A program made the translations under genes and the position numbers. The notes beneath the pieces were generated by a model. The model saw nothing but the letters and a program-made list of their open reading frames with translations. It was not told the origin of the DNA and made no database searches. A stretch of DNA of 64,000 nt from Ptychodera flava (taxonomy: Eukaryota; Hemichordata; Enteropneusta; Ptychoderidae), in NCBI RefSeq assembly GCF_041260155.1, contig NC_091938.1:14995719-15059718 (forward strand), written 5' to 3'. Below, piece after piece: positions 1 to 18,089 of this stretch (position 1 is its first letter; each line of letters starts with the position of its first letter).

Positions 1-39
1 AAACATAACATGAAGTGAAAGGACGATCTCTGATATTAA

Positions 40-344
40 GGTAGAACGTGCCCCGGGAAAGATATTCGGACTCTCAAATTTATTCACTTTTTTCTGAAAC
101 TTTCACAGTCTTAGTTTTTCGAAAAATCTACATTTTAATTTCCCTCATAAAGTTTACACAGGGATGGCGGCCATTTTGAATTTCATATATTGCAAAATGT
201 TGTATAATTTTTCTCGCTAGTTCCAAACTTTGCAAGATAACCCCCGATTTTTATGGTTAATTTTGCGAGAGAATGGTTTAAAGTTTCAATTAGGAAAATT
301 TTGAGCAAAAGTTTAGGTCATGCACTGTCGAGGCACATACTACC
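40..344 (+). mobile_element. MITE family A, copy 1
   Basis: 305 bp with inverted ends GGTAGAACGTGCCCCG and GGTAGTATGTGCCTCG, flanked on both sides by TTAA (36-39 and 345-348). The TTAA flanks suggest a piggyBac-type target, though the GGTAG ends are not the usual CCY start. The conserved middle is GATGGCGGCCATTTTGAATT. No coding capacity. This is the best-preserved of six copies. Confidence 0.78.
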
Positions 345-348
345 TTAA

Positions 349-3300
349 CAGCTGCTAGCACATTGAGCTTGTCAAAGAATACCGGTTCTCTTTCCAATTA
401 ATGTAAATGGTAATTTTTAGGCATTTATTAGTCGCGAGTACAGTACACTTCATATGTAACAATACAAAAATGCTGCCAAAATATTGTTGGACGTTATCAA
501 AATTCGATAGCTGTTGCAGTAGCTTGACCGTACTTGAGTACACGGAGCGCAAAGCGTGGAGGCGTTGGAACCCTTTGTACAAGACGCAATATGCGATTTT
601 TGCTTGCTTTAAAACTGACATTCGACTGGTGAGTATACACGATAAAGACGACGAACGTTTATGCAATTTGGAAGAAGAGGACTGTCAAAATAAATCAGGT
701 ACTGCCATTTTCTTTACATTTGCACAGTTTTATACCATCTCATTCACAATTCGGCTCGAAGTTGTACAGCTCCGCGAAAAACACTCGTGTACGATGACGT
801 CGAACAAAGAAACATTTCATGGCATTTTACATTTATGACAAATTTATTTCGTCATACAGCAGAAGTATTCTATCGCGTAGAATTTCTATGGGCAAGATTA
901 CTTTCTTTCCTGTGTGTGAATAGCTATAGACGGTCGGTTACCCCTGATGATATGCAGATTACTTTCATGCATTTATCAGAGCCGGGTGTGAAGGCTACCA
1001 ATCAGGGAACCGTTGTAAGTCACATGGATTGAAATTTTGATACCGAGTGAAGTTCACGTCTTTCATCATTATACTAGGGTGGGTCGGTCAATTCGAAGAG
1101 CCATCGCTCCTGTTGGGTCTACCAGCCACTGTACGATGGTGGAGTTATTTATTAGGCACCTTGTCACTAATAATTGTGTTTAATCTATAAAACTTTCCAT
1201 CACAAAGATACTTTAGCTAATTAAACAGGACAAAGTAAAGGTAGTTCTCTCTTTTTTAAATGTAGTGGCCCTGAAAAGGGCCGTTTATGGTTGGGGTAAA
1301 ATGGCCGACCGGCTTACTGACTTTGGCTGTCATCACTGCTTTACTATATTACTGAGACACGACGTTTACGCCCGGGGCGTTTACGTTACGGAAACTGAGG
1401 TGATGTTCTTCCTCCTATATTCACTGAAACAATTACCTTGCAATTATGTTAAATTGCAGTGCCAAATATCCCAGCGACTGCCGCTGTTGTCGAAGGATGT
1501 TGAATCGAGGTCGCGGAGGACACGACGTTGCTGCCGAAACGTTTGATCGATGTTGAAGTTGCGCCAGAAATGAGCGGTCGCGGTTGTGCGTTGGCGTCTT
1601 CCGATCTGTCACTTGGTGTTCTTTCTGAAGAAGTGCAGGTTGGTTTCAACGTGAAGATCGCGACAGAATCTCCGACATGTGCTGATAATCGTCTAGCGAA
1701 TTCACCGCGGTTTGTAACGTTTCAGTGACCAGAGAGCTGCACAAGATTATTGGGATTCCGCTGTCATGCAGACGTCTGATGGTTGTTCGTCGCACGCTGT
1801 GGTTGTTTTTTTCACCCTCAATGAAAGCTCAGTATCTAATATGTATCTGATTTGTTGGCTCCCATCGGTTGACGCTTGGACCAGATAGATGATCCTGGTA
1901 GGCTTTATGGACTTGACACAAATTACAGGGGTTCTCCATTGCCAGGGAATTACAGATACCATGATCGCAACAGACGATGTCGCTCATGTGATCTAACCCA
2001 GACTACAGCAATGTCACCAGAAACCGGTCGGGTCAGAATTGGCACAATAGTGCCTTAAGTTGGCAGTCAGTGTCATCGCTCAGTAGGTCGTAGTCAGCGA
2101 ACTGTTCTGTCCGTTGCTTCTCCGCTAGGTGACTGGATGTCGCAGACATGTCTGACGTAGAAATGTATTTCTGTCAAGATAATTCCTTTCAGAAATATTT
2201 TTGATTTCGCGCGTTTACGTTACATTCATTATTCGCAAAAATCTAAATGCTATTAAAATAGCAAAATTAAAAAATGCTATTCTACAAAATGTTAAAGGGA
2301 ATATAAGCTTCTACCAGGTCAAAGTACGGAAAGCTTGTTAAAAGCAGCGTCAGAAAAAAGTCTACGTAGATTATTTTATCAGCATGTATCCCCGGCATGT
2401 ATCCTCTGTGTTTTTGAATATTAAAAAGTCCAATATAGAAGAATATTATCCCAATTTGCACCAAGTAACAATCTACGTCAATCTCAGTCAGCTTATCCAA
2501 GCGTTTGTGAAAATTTCTTAAGAAATCATTTGTCTTAAGAAATCATTTGTTTGCATATTATGTATCCTAAGATGTGTTCAGGGAATACAAATTCTTTCAA
2601 CATTTGGGTCTTCTCTCTTCAACAACGTGTGCGAGTATAGAGGAAAATTGTAATTATTTTATTTTAATAGTCCTAGGCCTCAAGATTGTAGAAACCTTAC
2701 TGTACATATATACTCTCCGCCAGTGGGTGTCTCATGGAAGGGAATAAAATTATTTGCATCTGTAATAGAGCCGAGTGAACAAGATTGCTCCAATGGGTAC
2801 ACTCTCAGTTCTCTGTGTACTCAAGTAAGGTCACGGTAGTACGACTGTCTTGACGTACTAACTGCTGAGACCATCCTTCCATTTATCGTATGTTGTCGTA
2901 TGTTGTTTATTTTAGGGTACCCACAGATAAGAATTAAAAATATGGTCAGGAACCTGATATCTATGTCAACAGTGCACCGACTTGAAATATCCAGCACGGC
3001 GGTCCAATACAATAATGGTACGGGCCATGTAGAAAAGCTACAGTGTAATAATATCTTTCTCGCTTCATGGTCGAAGGAATTTTATAAGTCAAATCATATA
3101 TTTCTACGTGATTTATCCTGTAACCTGCATTCGGACTTAATCAGAATAACTACCAACACTTTAAACAGCGATTGCAGTTTTAAAGAAAAAAAAGAAACGC
3201 CTAATAATCTTCTTCACACGATAGTCAAATCCGATCCCTCGCCCTTTCTAGCTGCGGTATAAATGTTAGTCGGAAATACCAAATTTTCTCAACAGTGTTT

Positions 3301-6300
3301 CTTGCTTGCTTAAAATAGATGCAGATGTAGTGGAAATGGCAATGTTTGTTGTATTTGTATAGTCCAGTGCTTCCCAATTGCACTAACGTTCATTGGTTTT
3401 ACTTATATACACAGCTGTCATAAACGCCTGCTTTGAAACAGATAATAATCTTTGCATCTTTTGTAATGGATTGTCACGCGTTCACTCCTTGTGCTCCGTG
3501 TACTTAAGTACGGTCAAGATAATATAACATTTATCGAATTTTGATAGCGCCAAACAAATATTCGAGCAGTATCTCAGATTTTTTATGTTTGAAACGTACC
3601 GTAGACGCGGCTAATTACTTCTTACGTAAGTCTTAATGAGAGACGTATTTCACGACTGGGTCAGTGTGCTCACAGCTGTTAATATTGAAGAAAATCCTTA
3701 CGCTTCATGTAATTCTTCTATTTTCTGGCACTTGCAGATAAGAACTAAAAAGAAGCTAAGAAACCAGCACTTAAATTCATCAATTATTCGACGGTTTTTC
3801 CCATTTCATATTTTGAAAACTTTAACAAATATTTACTATACACTCATCAGCAAAGAATGTCTGCTTACAGTAAATAAAAATCTTCGTATCTTTTACATAA
3901 CTGAGTATAAAAAGGTTGCTCCAGCCGGTTCATACTATGCATTCGTGTACTCACTAGTACGGTCAGGGTACTACGACTGGCTTGTCATACTTTCAGCTGT
4001 TATTGAGATTATTCTTCAAGGGAGGTATTGTTTCTACGTCAAGGCACCTGCGAATAATAATTAAATAGTTTCAGGAACTAGAATCCTGAACTCATGATGA
4101 CTGTTCGTTTAAACCGATGGTGGAGTTTGCTGAGTCATCTATTTTACACAAGGCACCAAATAGAAAAAGTCGGCACTGTGGTTTTGCTTGCAAATGACAA
4201 AGGTTACGCAGAAATTTAAGGAAATTCGAGATCAGATCCGAACGCACGGCATACAGTCACCTAGCGAAGACACCACAGTCAAAACCACTCGGCCAAATCC
4301 CCATCCTTCATGAAGAGCGGTTCAATAAGCGGGAAAAGTAATCAAAAATAATAACTTTCTCGCTCCCTGTTCTTTTTGTGAGCTCATTTTTCGCTATATT
4401 TTGCAATCTGTTACTTGGCTACACTGCCATGATTTCGAACGCCCTATGTGGTCGGTATACTCTTGTAAAAATACTATATTGTTCAGAGTCAGTAAAGGAC
4501 GGTCACCTTTGAAATTTTATTACTAATGTGGTAATATATTGTAATTTATTGCATTATTCATTACCATTTAGATTAAGAAAATACTTTCAAGGCTCTTTTT
4601 CGGAGCACTTTAAAGTTGTAGCCTGTAAGTGGTGTCAATGATCATATAATGGTGTGACTACTTCTTTTCTTTGAAATTTGGAGTGCACTGTCAATTGAGC
4701 ATTAATGGTGTCAAAATTTTCTAGTGATATCTTTCTGAGAGACAACAGTCGGCGGACGACTCTGGGTGAATGGATTGAAACGCGTACGCATACCTTTATC
4801 ACACTGGAATTATCTGACCTCTACTCGACCTTAGATATCACTTTGATTTAATTCGTTAAGCACTGAACCCGCACCCCGATAACCCACGAATTGAAATGAG
4901 ACATAAATATTTTCATTGTTGTAGTCTCTATCAAGAATACAAGCCGGCGTTCATAAGCACCTGTTGGTGGAAGCTTAGGAATTGAATCTAGGACGTAAGT
5001 TTTTAAAATACGATTATTAATGTTTTAAGTGTCTTAGGTTGACGTTATTATTGTTCTTTTGCAGTGTACTGTGAGACCTCCGTGTTAGGCAACGTTTACC
5101 TTTCTGTTGTAGAAAGGTCAATGCTGCTCTATTAGTGTGCTTTGGTTTTGAATTGTATTAACGAGTTGAAAATTTAAACTTGCTGGCTAATCACTTGTCA
5201 TGAGGGGTCAGGGTTCAAAGTGGAAGAGGCCAAGGTGGCCTCAGCTCACTATCATAACTGATCACTGAAATTACTAAGATGAGCAAAATCGAATTTACCG
5301 ACTTGAACAATGAACTGAAGCAAATATGGAAAATTGAAAAAACAATCACAGACGGCTTTCTTTTTGTATGGAGAGGACTCAATATATAGTATGTGCATTA
5401 GTATACTGTATTCTGCATGCCCACTACTCTGTACATTCCAACATGGCCGGCTGCAGGACATTAATACGCGTGTCACATGTACGAAGACCTCGCCTAAAAT
5501 GGTTTTGGGCAAATATATCTGAAGCCATTGATCTAAATTCCGTCGTCCAATTCGTTTACAGTTGTGATAAAGACAATTTACTGCAAGATTGATTCAATTA
5601 AGTATGTTAAGTATACAATGAGTGCCGTACGTTCGAATCACGATCAAATCATCACATCATATCTGGTTCTGAGTACTTGTAGCCCTGTCAATGCTCTAAC
5701 GTCTCAGCAGGTTTTTATACAACCCGATGTTCCTCTTTTAAAACACATACAGATATATTGATTAGGTTTAAAGCAAGTCGTACTTTGATTATGTTTAGAT
5801 AATGGTATTTGAATTGGGTTAACGACACCCTTATGGTACCATGATAATCGTCATACATTTGCATTTAATTTGGTGTGATAATGCTGGAGGCGATGAATTC
5901 GCTGAACTTGTTCAATTGTTTGAATTGGCATTGCGAGATTTGACCTATGGATGTTATAATTGGTATATATTGTTGAAGGGACTTTTGCAATTATTAACAG
6001 CTGCTGAAACCACTTGTGGGGTGCCTGACAGTCACTAGTAGTCATGCAGGGTTAGATTCGGGGTCAAAAAGGTAATCTTAACCTCGAAAAAATGTAATGT
6101 AAATTGACACATACAAAGAACAAAAAGTAAGGGGTCCTTTTTGCAAATTGTTCGATTTTAGAGGAAAGACTATCAAGTGCATGAAGCAGTATTTTGAATT
6201 AAAAAATTATTTGACTCTTAGACCTAACGATAGGCCAAAATTCTTACCAGTAGTAAAGTTTCCCAACTATTTTTTTTTCTTGACATCTATCTTATTCCAA

Positions 6301-9183
6301 AATGGCGTTTATTACAATTTTAGTGCTGTAACGAAAGAAACGCATTTTCAGTTGAGTCACTGCTGCTCAAATCAGAAGAGCACAAAGGTTAAATATTGTC
6401 TCATAAGCTTAATTGTGGATGTATTGTTGCTCTCTTTGTAAAATATAATCTTGTTTTACTCTCAAAGTCATGAGGAATACCTAGTATTCAACCTAGTAAC
6501 ACAGTTTGTAACTGTAATGTCTAGTCTATATTGTTGACAAGTAGATTCTAGTCCCGTGCATATATACCGGTCTTGGTTTGTTTGTATTTTGCTTGCTCAT
6601 CAGTTACACATTAAATCTGCTAGTTAAATGTTAACCTTGTTTGACCATTACGTCTGATCGCTGAACTAATTATGAGAGATAAGAAAGGACGACGCACCAT
6701 GATCAAAATTAATCGGTACGGTGTTTGGTTTACTCTAGTCTCATTACAAATTGTGATGACGATTTGTGATGGCGCATTTGTCATTCCACTTTATTTAGAG
6801 TATTTTTCAACGGAATATAATTCAAAAGACACATGCACTACTCATTCTATGTAGAACAATTTGCATATATACATACGGGAACTATAATCATGGACAGTTT
6901 TTCCTTTGTTGAACTGGTACAGGTGAGAGCCAATTTCAATTTAACGCAATTAATGACCTCGAAATTCAAACGTTGGTCTAACAATAGACTACCACATCCA
7001 GAGTATGTCAAGTGCTGCCAAATAAAATCGATCTCTTTAAAAGAACTTTTTGGTCATTTATAATGCACAGTGCATAATGAGACTTCTTCAGTACACTAAA
7101 TGTCATGTGTCATCTCTTGGTTCACAATTAAGCTATATCTGCTTTACCCAGAATGCAACCATACACATTGTTAGTTTGGTTGTAAGCATTTAAGTTCTAC
7201 TACATTTTGTCAACACTCGAATTTCAAACTTAATCGGCCAGATCATTCAGTAAACTGCTGTTTAATTTCCGTAATCCCATTACGTTCAGAAAAGAACCTA
7301 AGTAATCTTATTCATTTATAGGACATGGGGCATCAAGAGCATAATGTGCTGATGAACTTGAGGAACTAACGTCGAAGAACGACCTCGTGATTATACCTTA
7401 CTGAAAGGATGGTGCTTTATTCAAGAAATTGTAGTATAATCCTCAACAGAAAAAATGTGGTCCACAGACACTATACAAATATCACAATCGATAACACGGA
7501 CTGAAATAAATGCAAGATGTCGGCATCGTTTCTAATGTCGATAAAGTTTTTGATATTGTTAGGTGTAAATCTATACTCCACTCTATATACTGGAGAAGGG
7601 TCGCTGCCTCTACCACAGCCACGTTAAAGAACATTTACTTAAGCATATCGGCTCGTGCTATATGTCGCGCATTGTACCAAAATCTCCTGTATACCTTCCT
7701 GCGGCGGGGGTTATTGCTATTATATTATATCAACTTGTGTGTCTTTGTCGTCTTGGTTGGGTATTGTCGTCACTTTTAGCCCCTAATACAGAAAACGGAC
7801 GTCTGAGAGATCGAACGTCTGAAATTCAGCACCCGAGATTGAGCATTTTTATAAGCGGGATCATTTTGACAACACACGTACACAGTATACTCCTACGATA
7901 ACGTACGCATTACGTTCATCAACATTGCATTTTATTCACATGCAACACGAACACTGTACTTGTTAAAAACTACCTACTGCAGACACAGAAAATGGGTCAA
8001 GAGTTCCAATCAAAAGAAAAAGTAACATTTTTTTTTGTAAATTCACATAAGAACAATAGTCCTGCCTTTTTTCCATACTAAAATAGATTTTTGTCCGATT
8101 TTGTAACCTATGCGTCGACCACCGCAACATTCAGAGGTGGTACAGTGAGGTAACAGGAGCTAATTTTGATGGATAATTTGGACATCAATTGAACCAGAAA
8201 ACATGCATTTTTATACTATATCCAGACGAAGGATGACTGCGAACATTTGTGCATAGTGTGTTGCCCAATTCAGCGAGAGCTGAACGCTGACGGCCCGTTG
8301 CATCTGATGTCAACTTTCGTCGCAGTCACCAGGAGTCATCCAATTGTTATTTTGAACTTCTTGGGCTACATCGTTAAAATTTGGGATATAATATCTGACA
8401 TACCGTAACTGTGAGGAAGTGGCAATTTATTTGTGTATGAACGAATACTAGCTTCATTTTAAAGAGCGGTATGTCGCGTCTCGACTCACGCTGAGTCAAG
8501 CAAAGTGCACAGTGCGCTGTTGCCCTAATGATATTATTTGTGCACATCACACCCAATGTGCTGCTTCAGACTCATCTTTCACCATCGACCCAAACTTATT
8601 TTCACCGATAGGTGAGTTACAGACCCACATTTATCTTTGTGTCGCAATTTGGACTTCGGTCTTTCGGAACAAAGCAGACTGCTTCGGATTAAGTTTAGAT
8701 AGGTACGTTCAAATGCACCGACTGGGCAATTTTTTAAAATGCTGGTTTAGGGGTCAGTTAAAGCACTGCTAAAACAGTATTTTATCATCTGTGGAATGAG
8801 CTCTCGTCCAATCAGAATGGCGCATGGTAGCATGATATAATTTAATTTTTATTTTCCACACCTCTGTGAAGTTATTTGCCATTTTCTATTTTTAGATCCC
8901 CAGGGCCCAAGGGAAATTTTTGTCTCGTTTCAGGAATTGTCACATGACCTAGTTCTGTTGAACAAAATTAAAATCAATTTTATCTCATTTGGGCGATGGG
9001 ATATCCACAGGTTTTATCAGTAATCGTACCGTGCACCTCTTTGATGGGGATCTGATAGATAACCTTAGATAGGTCACTGGGAACAACCGACAATAAAAGT
9101 ACAGACAATAAAAGTGCTACATCACCATACGTAACCAATCCTTTCTTAGAAGTACTTGTGTTTGGGACACCTTCTCTGTCACA
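349..9183. other. Long stretch without a supported gene
   Basis: AT-rich sequence with only short, low-complexity frames on both strands. Around 486-550, 2811-2880, 3490-3570 and 3940-4030 are degenerate copies of a short repeat with the words GTACTTGAGTACACGGAGC or GTACGGTCA. The longest frame, 142 codons at 3636-4064, overlaps these repeats and has no recognisable domain. A histone-type stem-loop lies at 1267-1282. Just before the selenoprotein gene, ACAATAAAAGT occurs twice (about 9090 and 9105). Confidence 0.6.
1267..1282 (-). terminator. Histone-type 3' stem-loop candidate
   Basis: On the minus strand GGCCCTTTTCAGGGCC is followed by ACTACA and, a few bases on, AAAAAAGAGAG. This fits the replication-dependent histone 3' processing signal (six-base stem, UUUC loop, ACC-type flank, purine-rich downstream element). 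No histone reading frame is visible on the minus strand beyond it, so it is either an orphan remnant or chance. Confidence 0.35.
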
Positions 9184-14058
<4,875 letters not shown>

Positions 14059-14146
14059 AGTACCCTCATTGTTGAACTCATGACCAAAAATAAATAAAAA
14101 TACATTAAGTTTGAAAGTTAGGTGTTTAGTGTTCTAAAGGGCAAGC

Positions 14147-14217
14147 TTGTTGATATAATGACGTCATGTTAGTAAGTGTATTACATCTTTCATGACTGAA
14201 ACGAGAATCATCAACAA
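14147..14217 (+). promoter_or_regulatory. SECIS element of copy 1
   Basis: A 3'UTR hairpin 88 bases after the stop. Helix I is TTGTTGAT (14147-14154) with ATCAACAA (14210-14217), an exact 8 bp match. The core quartet is ATGA (14158-14161) opposite TGA (14197-14199). GTCATG and CATGAC close helix II, and an unpaired AA lies at 14174-14175, 12 nt after the ATGA. This is the form 1 eukaryotic SECIS layout. It recruits SBP2 so that UGA is read as selenocysteine. An AATAAA near 14090 lies upstream, so the transcript must use a later signal, for example near 14736. Confidence 0.82.
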
Positions 14218-14850
14218 CGGTCTGTTGAGCGTTTCCACTTAAAGTTTCTTACTGTTTTCAAAACAATTGGTTTTATTCGATTCTTCTGCACATTTTGGAA
14301 TTTAATTTGCCAGTGTTTTGTTTATATGACTGTTAAATGTTAGTATTGGAAATGATTACATCCTATATTTACAATGTGGTATATTACATGTATACAACTT
14401 AGTGTTAGTTTCTGTAAGCTATTTCACTACGGTAACCGATAATTCACTAACGCAAAGTCGATACACTCAAACCTATTTCAAATGGGTCACGTGGATCGTT
14501 TTCAGTCTACAAGTGAATGATATAACTTTATGCCTAGTTTCAGTTATTTTACCAGGTTTAAACCTTATAGATTAATGATGTCTTCTACGATGAATGATTC
14601 CTTGCAACACATAGTAAGTGTTGAAGTAAGGCCCTTCGAATTTTCGGCAGTTGTACCATCTGTAGGCACTACCTGCCTACTTTTTTACAGTTTTTTCCAA
14701 GCTACTCAAAGCGCTTTTTTCTCGAGAGTATACAGAATAAATGTGTGTTGCTGCTTATGTTATGATTCTTAATGTAAAAAACTTTCAGTCAATGTATGTA
14801 GTCGAATTATGCAATGTGAACTAGGATGAAGTGAAGGAAATCAGCAAAGC
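14218..14850. other. 3' flank of selenoprotein copy 1
   Basis: AT-rich, no gene seen. AGAATAAATG near 14736 is the first good polyadenylation word after the SECIS. Confidence 0.5.
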
Positions 14851-17250
14851 TGTAAAACACCGAATATCTTTCAAAGATTCTCATGTGCAGCTCTCTAATC
14901 CATCAGAAATTCGTCTATGTAATATCACAGTCCCTCCTGACCGGTGTAGAAATGCGCAAGGTTCAAGAGGCTAATTACCAAAACTGTATGAACTGGGCCC
15001 ATTGTTGATTGATATCGGAATTTTATCCCCTTTTTCTCATCAACGAGAATAAGGAACTTGCTACACTTGGATATATTGCTGATTCATGGTTTCAAAATGG
15101 TAGTGAAATATAAGTTAATTCAGTAGGTAAAAATGTAAGCTTTGAACGTAGAAAGCTTTGATCACGTTTTGGAGATCACATCCTTTTTGGGATGATTACA
15201 ACACAGCTATTTTGTCACGCCTTCTACCACCTTATACAACAATTTTGCAAAAAATTTCACAATGAAATCACTGTTCATTTAAAGCCAAGCGAGGATTGCC
15301 TCACGTAGCATTGCATAATCGCACTCGTTCAAATCGGTTCTGATAAAAGTATCTCAGATCTGCCCGGATTCTTCACCGTGTATTGACACTTACTATGGAC
15401 TTTAATACCAAAGCTGACATGATCATTTCTATCGGCCGGGTATTAGCTTGTTGAGGCCAGAGGCGTCAGAAACAACGTTCGCAAACACATACTAACACTT
15501 TAATATCTGCACTGTTGGTGACATATTCGAGATATGGCCTTGCGGAGAGATTTCGTATGGTACCGATACACAGAGACCTTGCAAAATTCTAGGTGATAAT
15601 ATTCAGTACATTAGAAGCATCGCTGCACCTGGTATAAGTGTACTATCAAAAGTTATGTTTACATAGATAAAAACGCTGTAACTCAATATTTGACGTGCTT
15701 TACAGGAATATTTCATTTTCTGAAAAGTAAGAAGACTTCTTTATTGGATGGAAGGTAATTGGATTAAAGCTTCAAGTATTTACATGCTGATATCATGCAT
15801 ATCATTATTAGTGCTTTTAGAGGTGATAACGACACTTGAAACGATAACATTGTCAATCCAAATGGAATGTGATACCTCTGACAGAAAGTGATATCTTAAA
15901 GTATTTGGAGCAAACGGCAACTATTGTTCATCCTTGTCTTACTGAAGTGTCGGCTGAATCGTACTAAAAGTATCACTATCAGTGTTAGTAAAGACATTTT
16001 ATTTTTATTTACTTTGTTTAGTCGTTGTTTTTCTTTAATTGTTTTCAAATCCATCACCAGAAACTGTATTGTATCTTTATCATTATAGTTGATATTTAAT
16101 TTACAGCACAAGGAAAAATAATTTTGAAGTTTTACCAACTACATATATGTTTTCGCACAAACAGTCCATTAAAGTTTACCATATTATTTACATCTTAGCG
16201 CTGTCCATACTCCGTTGAGTCATACAGTTATGATTCACTGGATAATCTTGACTGGGAAGGAAACAGAGAGGAAAATTGTAAGTATACATAAAATGTGTGT
16301 AAACTATTTGATGCTACATGTTAGGGAAGGCCATCTATGAATTTCTATAAAGTTACAGTTACAGGTTTTTCATGATGCAAGAAAACTACTTGGACAGCAA
16401 ATTATGTATGTACCCTTCGATGATGGACTGTTTGGTGGTTCAATAAAAGTACAGCTGTCCTCTTTGCAAACGAAACAATCGCATTATAATTGTATAACTT
16501 ATGTGATCTGAGTAAATTTGCATTCGATATGTTTCGACGTGGATACTTGGTTTTGTGGGTGTTCTACAATTGCACTGGAAGTTTGCCGTCACTCAACAAT
16601 CACAATAAAGCTACCAATCCTTATCAGCCTTTCACAAATGGATGAAGTGAGAGAATGAATTCTGGTGCTCTTAGTATATTGTCCATGTATATGTCTGAAG
16701 ATGGCTTGGACGTGTATAACTATACTTCCCTTATGTTTTCCTTATCGAACGAGACCATGCGAAAGTCCATCAATATCTAGTTATTGTAGAGATTTACCAT
16801 AGCCGGGAAAGTCAGAAAGAATATTTATATTTCAAAAGCACTCAGAGAAGAGAAAGTATGACAGGCTGCAAACAAAGTGGGCCACATAGTCTATTTGTAT
16901 AGTCCAGCAGTGGTATTTTGAAAGGGTCCGATGTTTGCCATTTCTCATCAAGGGTACCCTTCAAATTCTCTTGCAAAATACCGTCGAAAGTACATTAATT
17001 GTGGTAAAAAGTGACATAACAGTGTTCATGTAAAATCACTTGAAATACGTACGTTTCGACCATAGAAATAAAGAGCTGAAATAGAAAAATGATGTGAAAC
17101 AAGTTGCAGAGAGACAATATCAAGACGCAATTGACTATCCATCGGAAATTACACGTATTGTGGGTTACCTTATTTCGGCGGCCAAGGATGATGATTATCC
17201 GACATGATGGCTCGTATGTCGACTAGAATATTGGCTAACCACATCTACCT
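14850..17250 (+). mobile_element. Decayed Ty3/gypsy-type relic
   Basis: At about 16600-17000 the + strand shows scattered words typical of the integrase tail of Ty3/gypsy elements. The stretch before it probably belongs to the same relic but is too worn to place domains. It is heavily broken, with many interruptions and no LTRs recognised, so it is old. The outer limits are approximate. Confidence 0.4.
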
Positions 17251-17251
17251 G

Positions 17252-17950
17252 GTTGTTATATTTCACCGAGCCTATGTAAACTGGTAAACTTCCCAAACCG
17301 CTGTTTCGCAAAGGTGATGTCGGCCTGCCAACACAAAATAAATCTCAACCACCATTTTTTTTCCCGATTATTGCGATAAGCGTAATACCATGACAAAACC
17401 TTTGAGGGCTACAACAATATACGCGTACGATAAAATACCATACACACTGGACTGTGAATATTTACTTGTGCACACTTGATCGCATCATCCGCGATAATGT
17501 GCAAGAATGCGTCTGTCATTGAGCAGGCATATACAGAAGGTACTTAAGGTAGCTTTCTACCCTTACCAGGGTATTTAATGTCGAAAGCACAATTTTTTCC
17601 CCCTGAAAAGTATTCATGTAATATTGATCTTCAAGTGTGAAGAATATCTTTGTTTGAAAAATTCTGTTTCTGGCTGAAATTTTGCGATAAAAAATTACAA
17701 GAGGGACACATGCACGAGTTTTACGTTTTGAGACTAACGCTAAGTCTTGATTGGCAAGGGATTAAGCTGAGCGGCAGCGCCACTGTTTTGTCGCATACAC
17801 TTGGACAACATCTGCTGTGAAAGTCCTTTGACACCTACCGTTAACTGCGTGTGTCAAGACCATCGTGTGTATGCGTAGTGAGCAGGCGCAAAATGGTGTA
17901 TCGTACGTTTTTTGCTCACGTGTTGACACACGTGGGCATATGTAGCAGCG
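17252..17950. other. No gene seen
   Basis: AT-rich sequence between the relic and the satellite array; only short frames. Confidence 0.5.
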
Positions 17951-17951
17951 A

Positions 17952-17982
<31 letters not shown>
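17951..17982. repeat. (GTCT)n microsatellite
   Basis: Eight near-perfect units at the left edge of the 147 bp array. Confidence 0.95.
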
Positions 17983-18089
17983 GTGCTCAATATCTCAAAA
18001 ACGGCTCATCAGATCAGAATCAAATCTAGTACATAGATTCAGTTTGCAAATGGCAAGAACTGATTAGTTTTTGGTGGGTGTGGCTTGCT

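Noticed and set aside
407-838. 143-codon + frame
   Set aside because: Partly built on a short dispersed repeat near 486-550; no family recognised.
1265-1546. ALKRAVYGWG in the + frame considered as a histone H4 C-terminus
   Set aside because: The resemblance is confined to a few residues made by the palindromic stem-loop; nothing upstream matches H4.
3636-4064. 142-codon + frame, the longest at the left end
   Set aside because: It overlaps a degenerate local repeat, has no recognisable domain, and has no good splice or start context.
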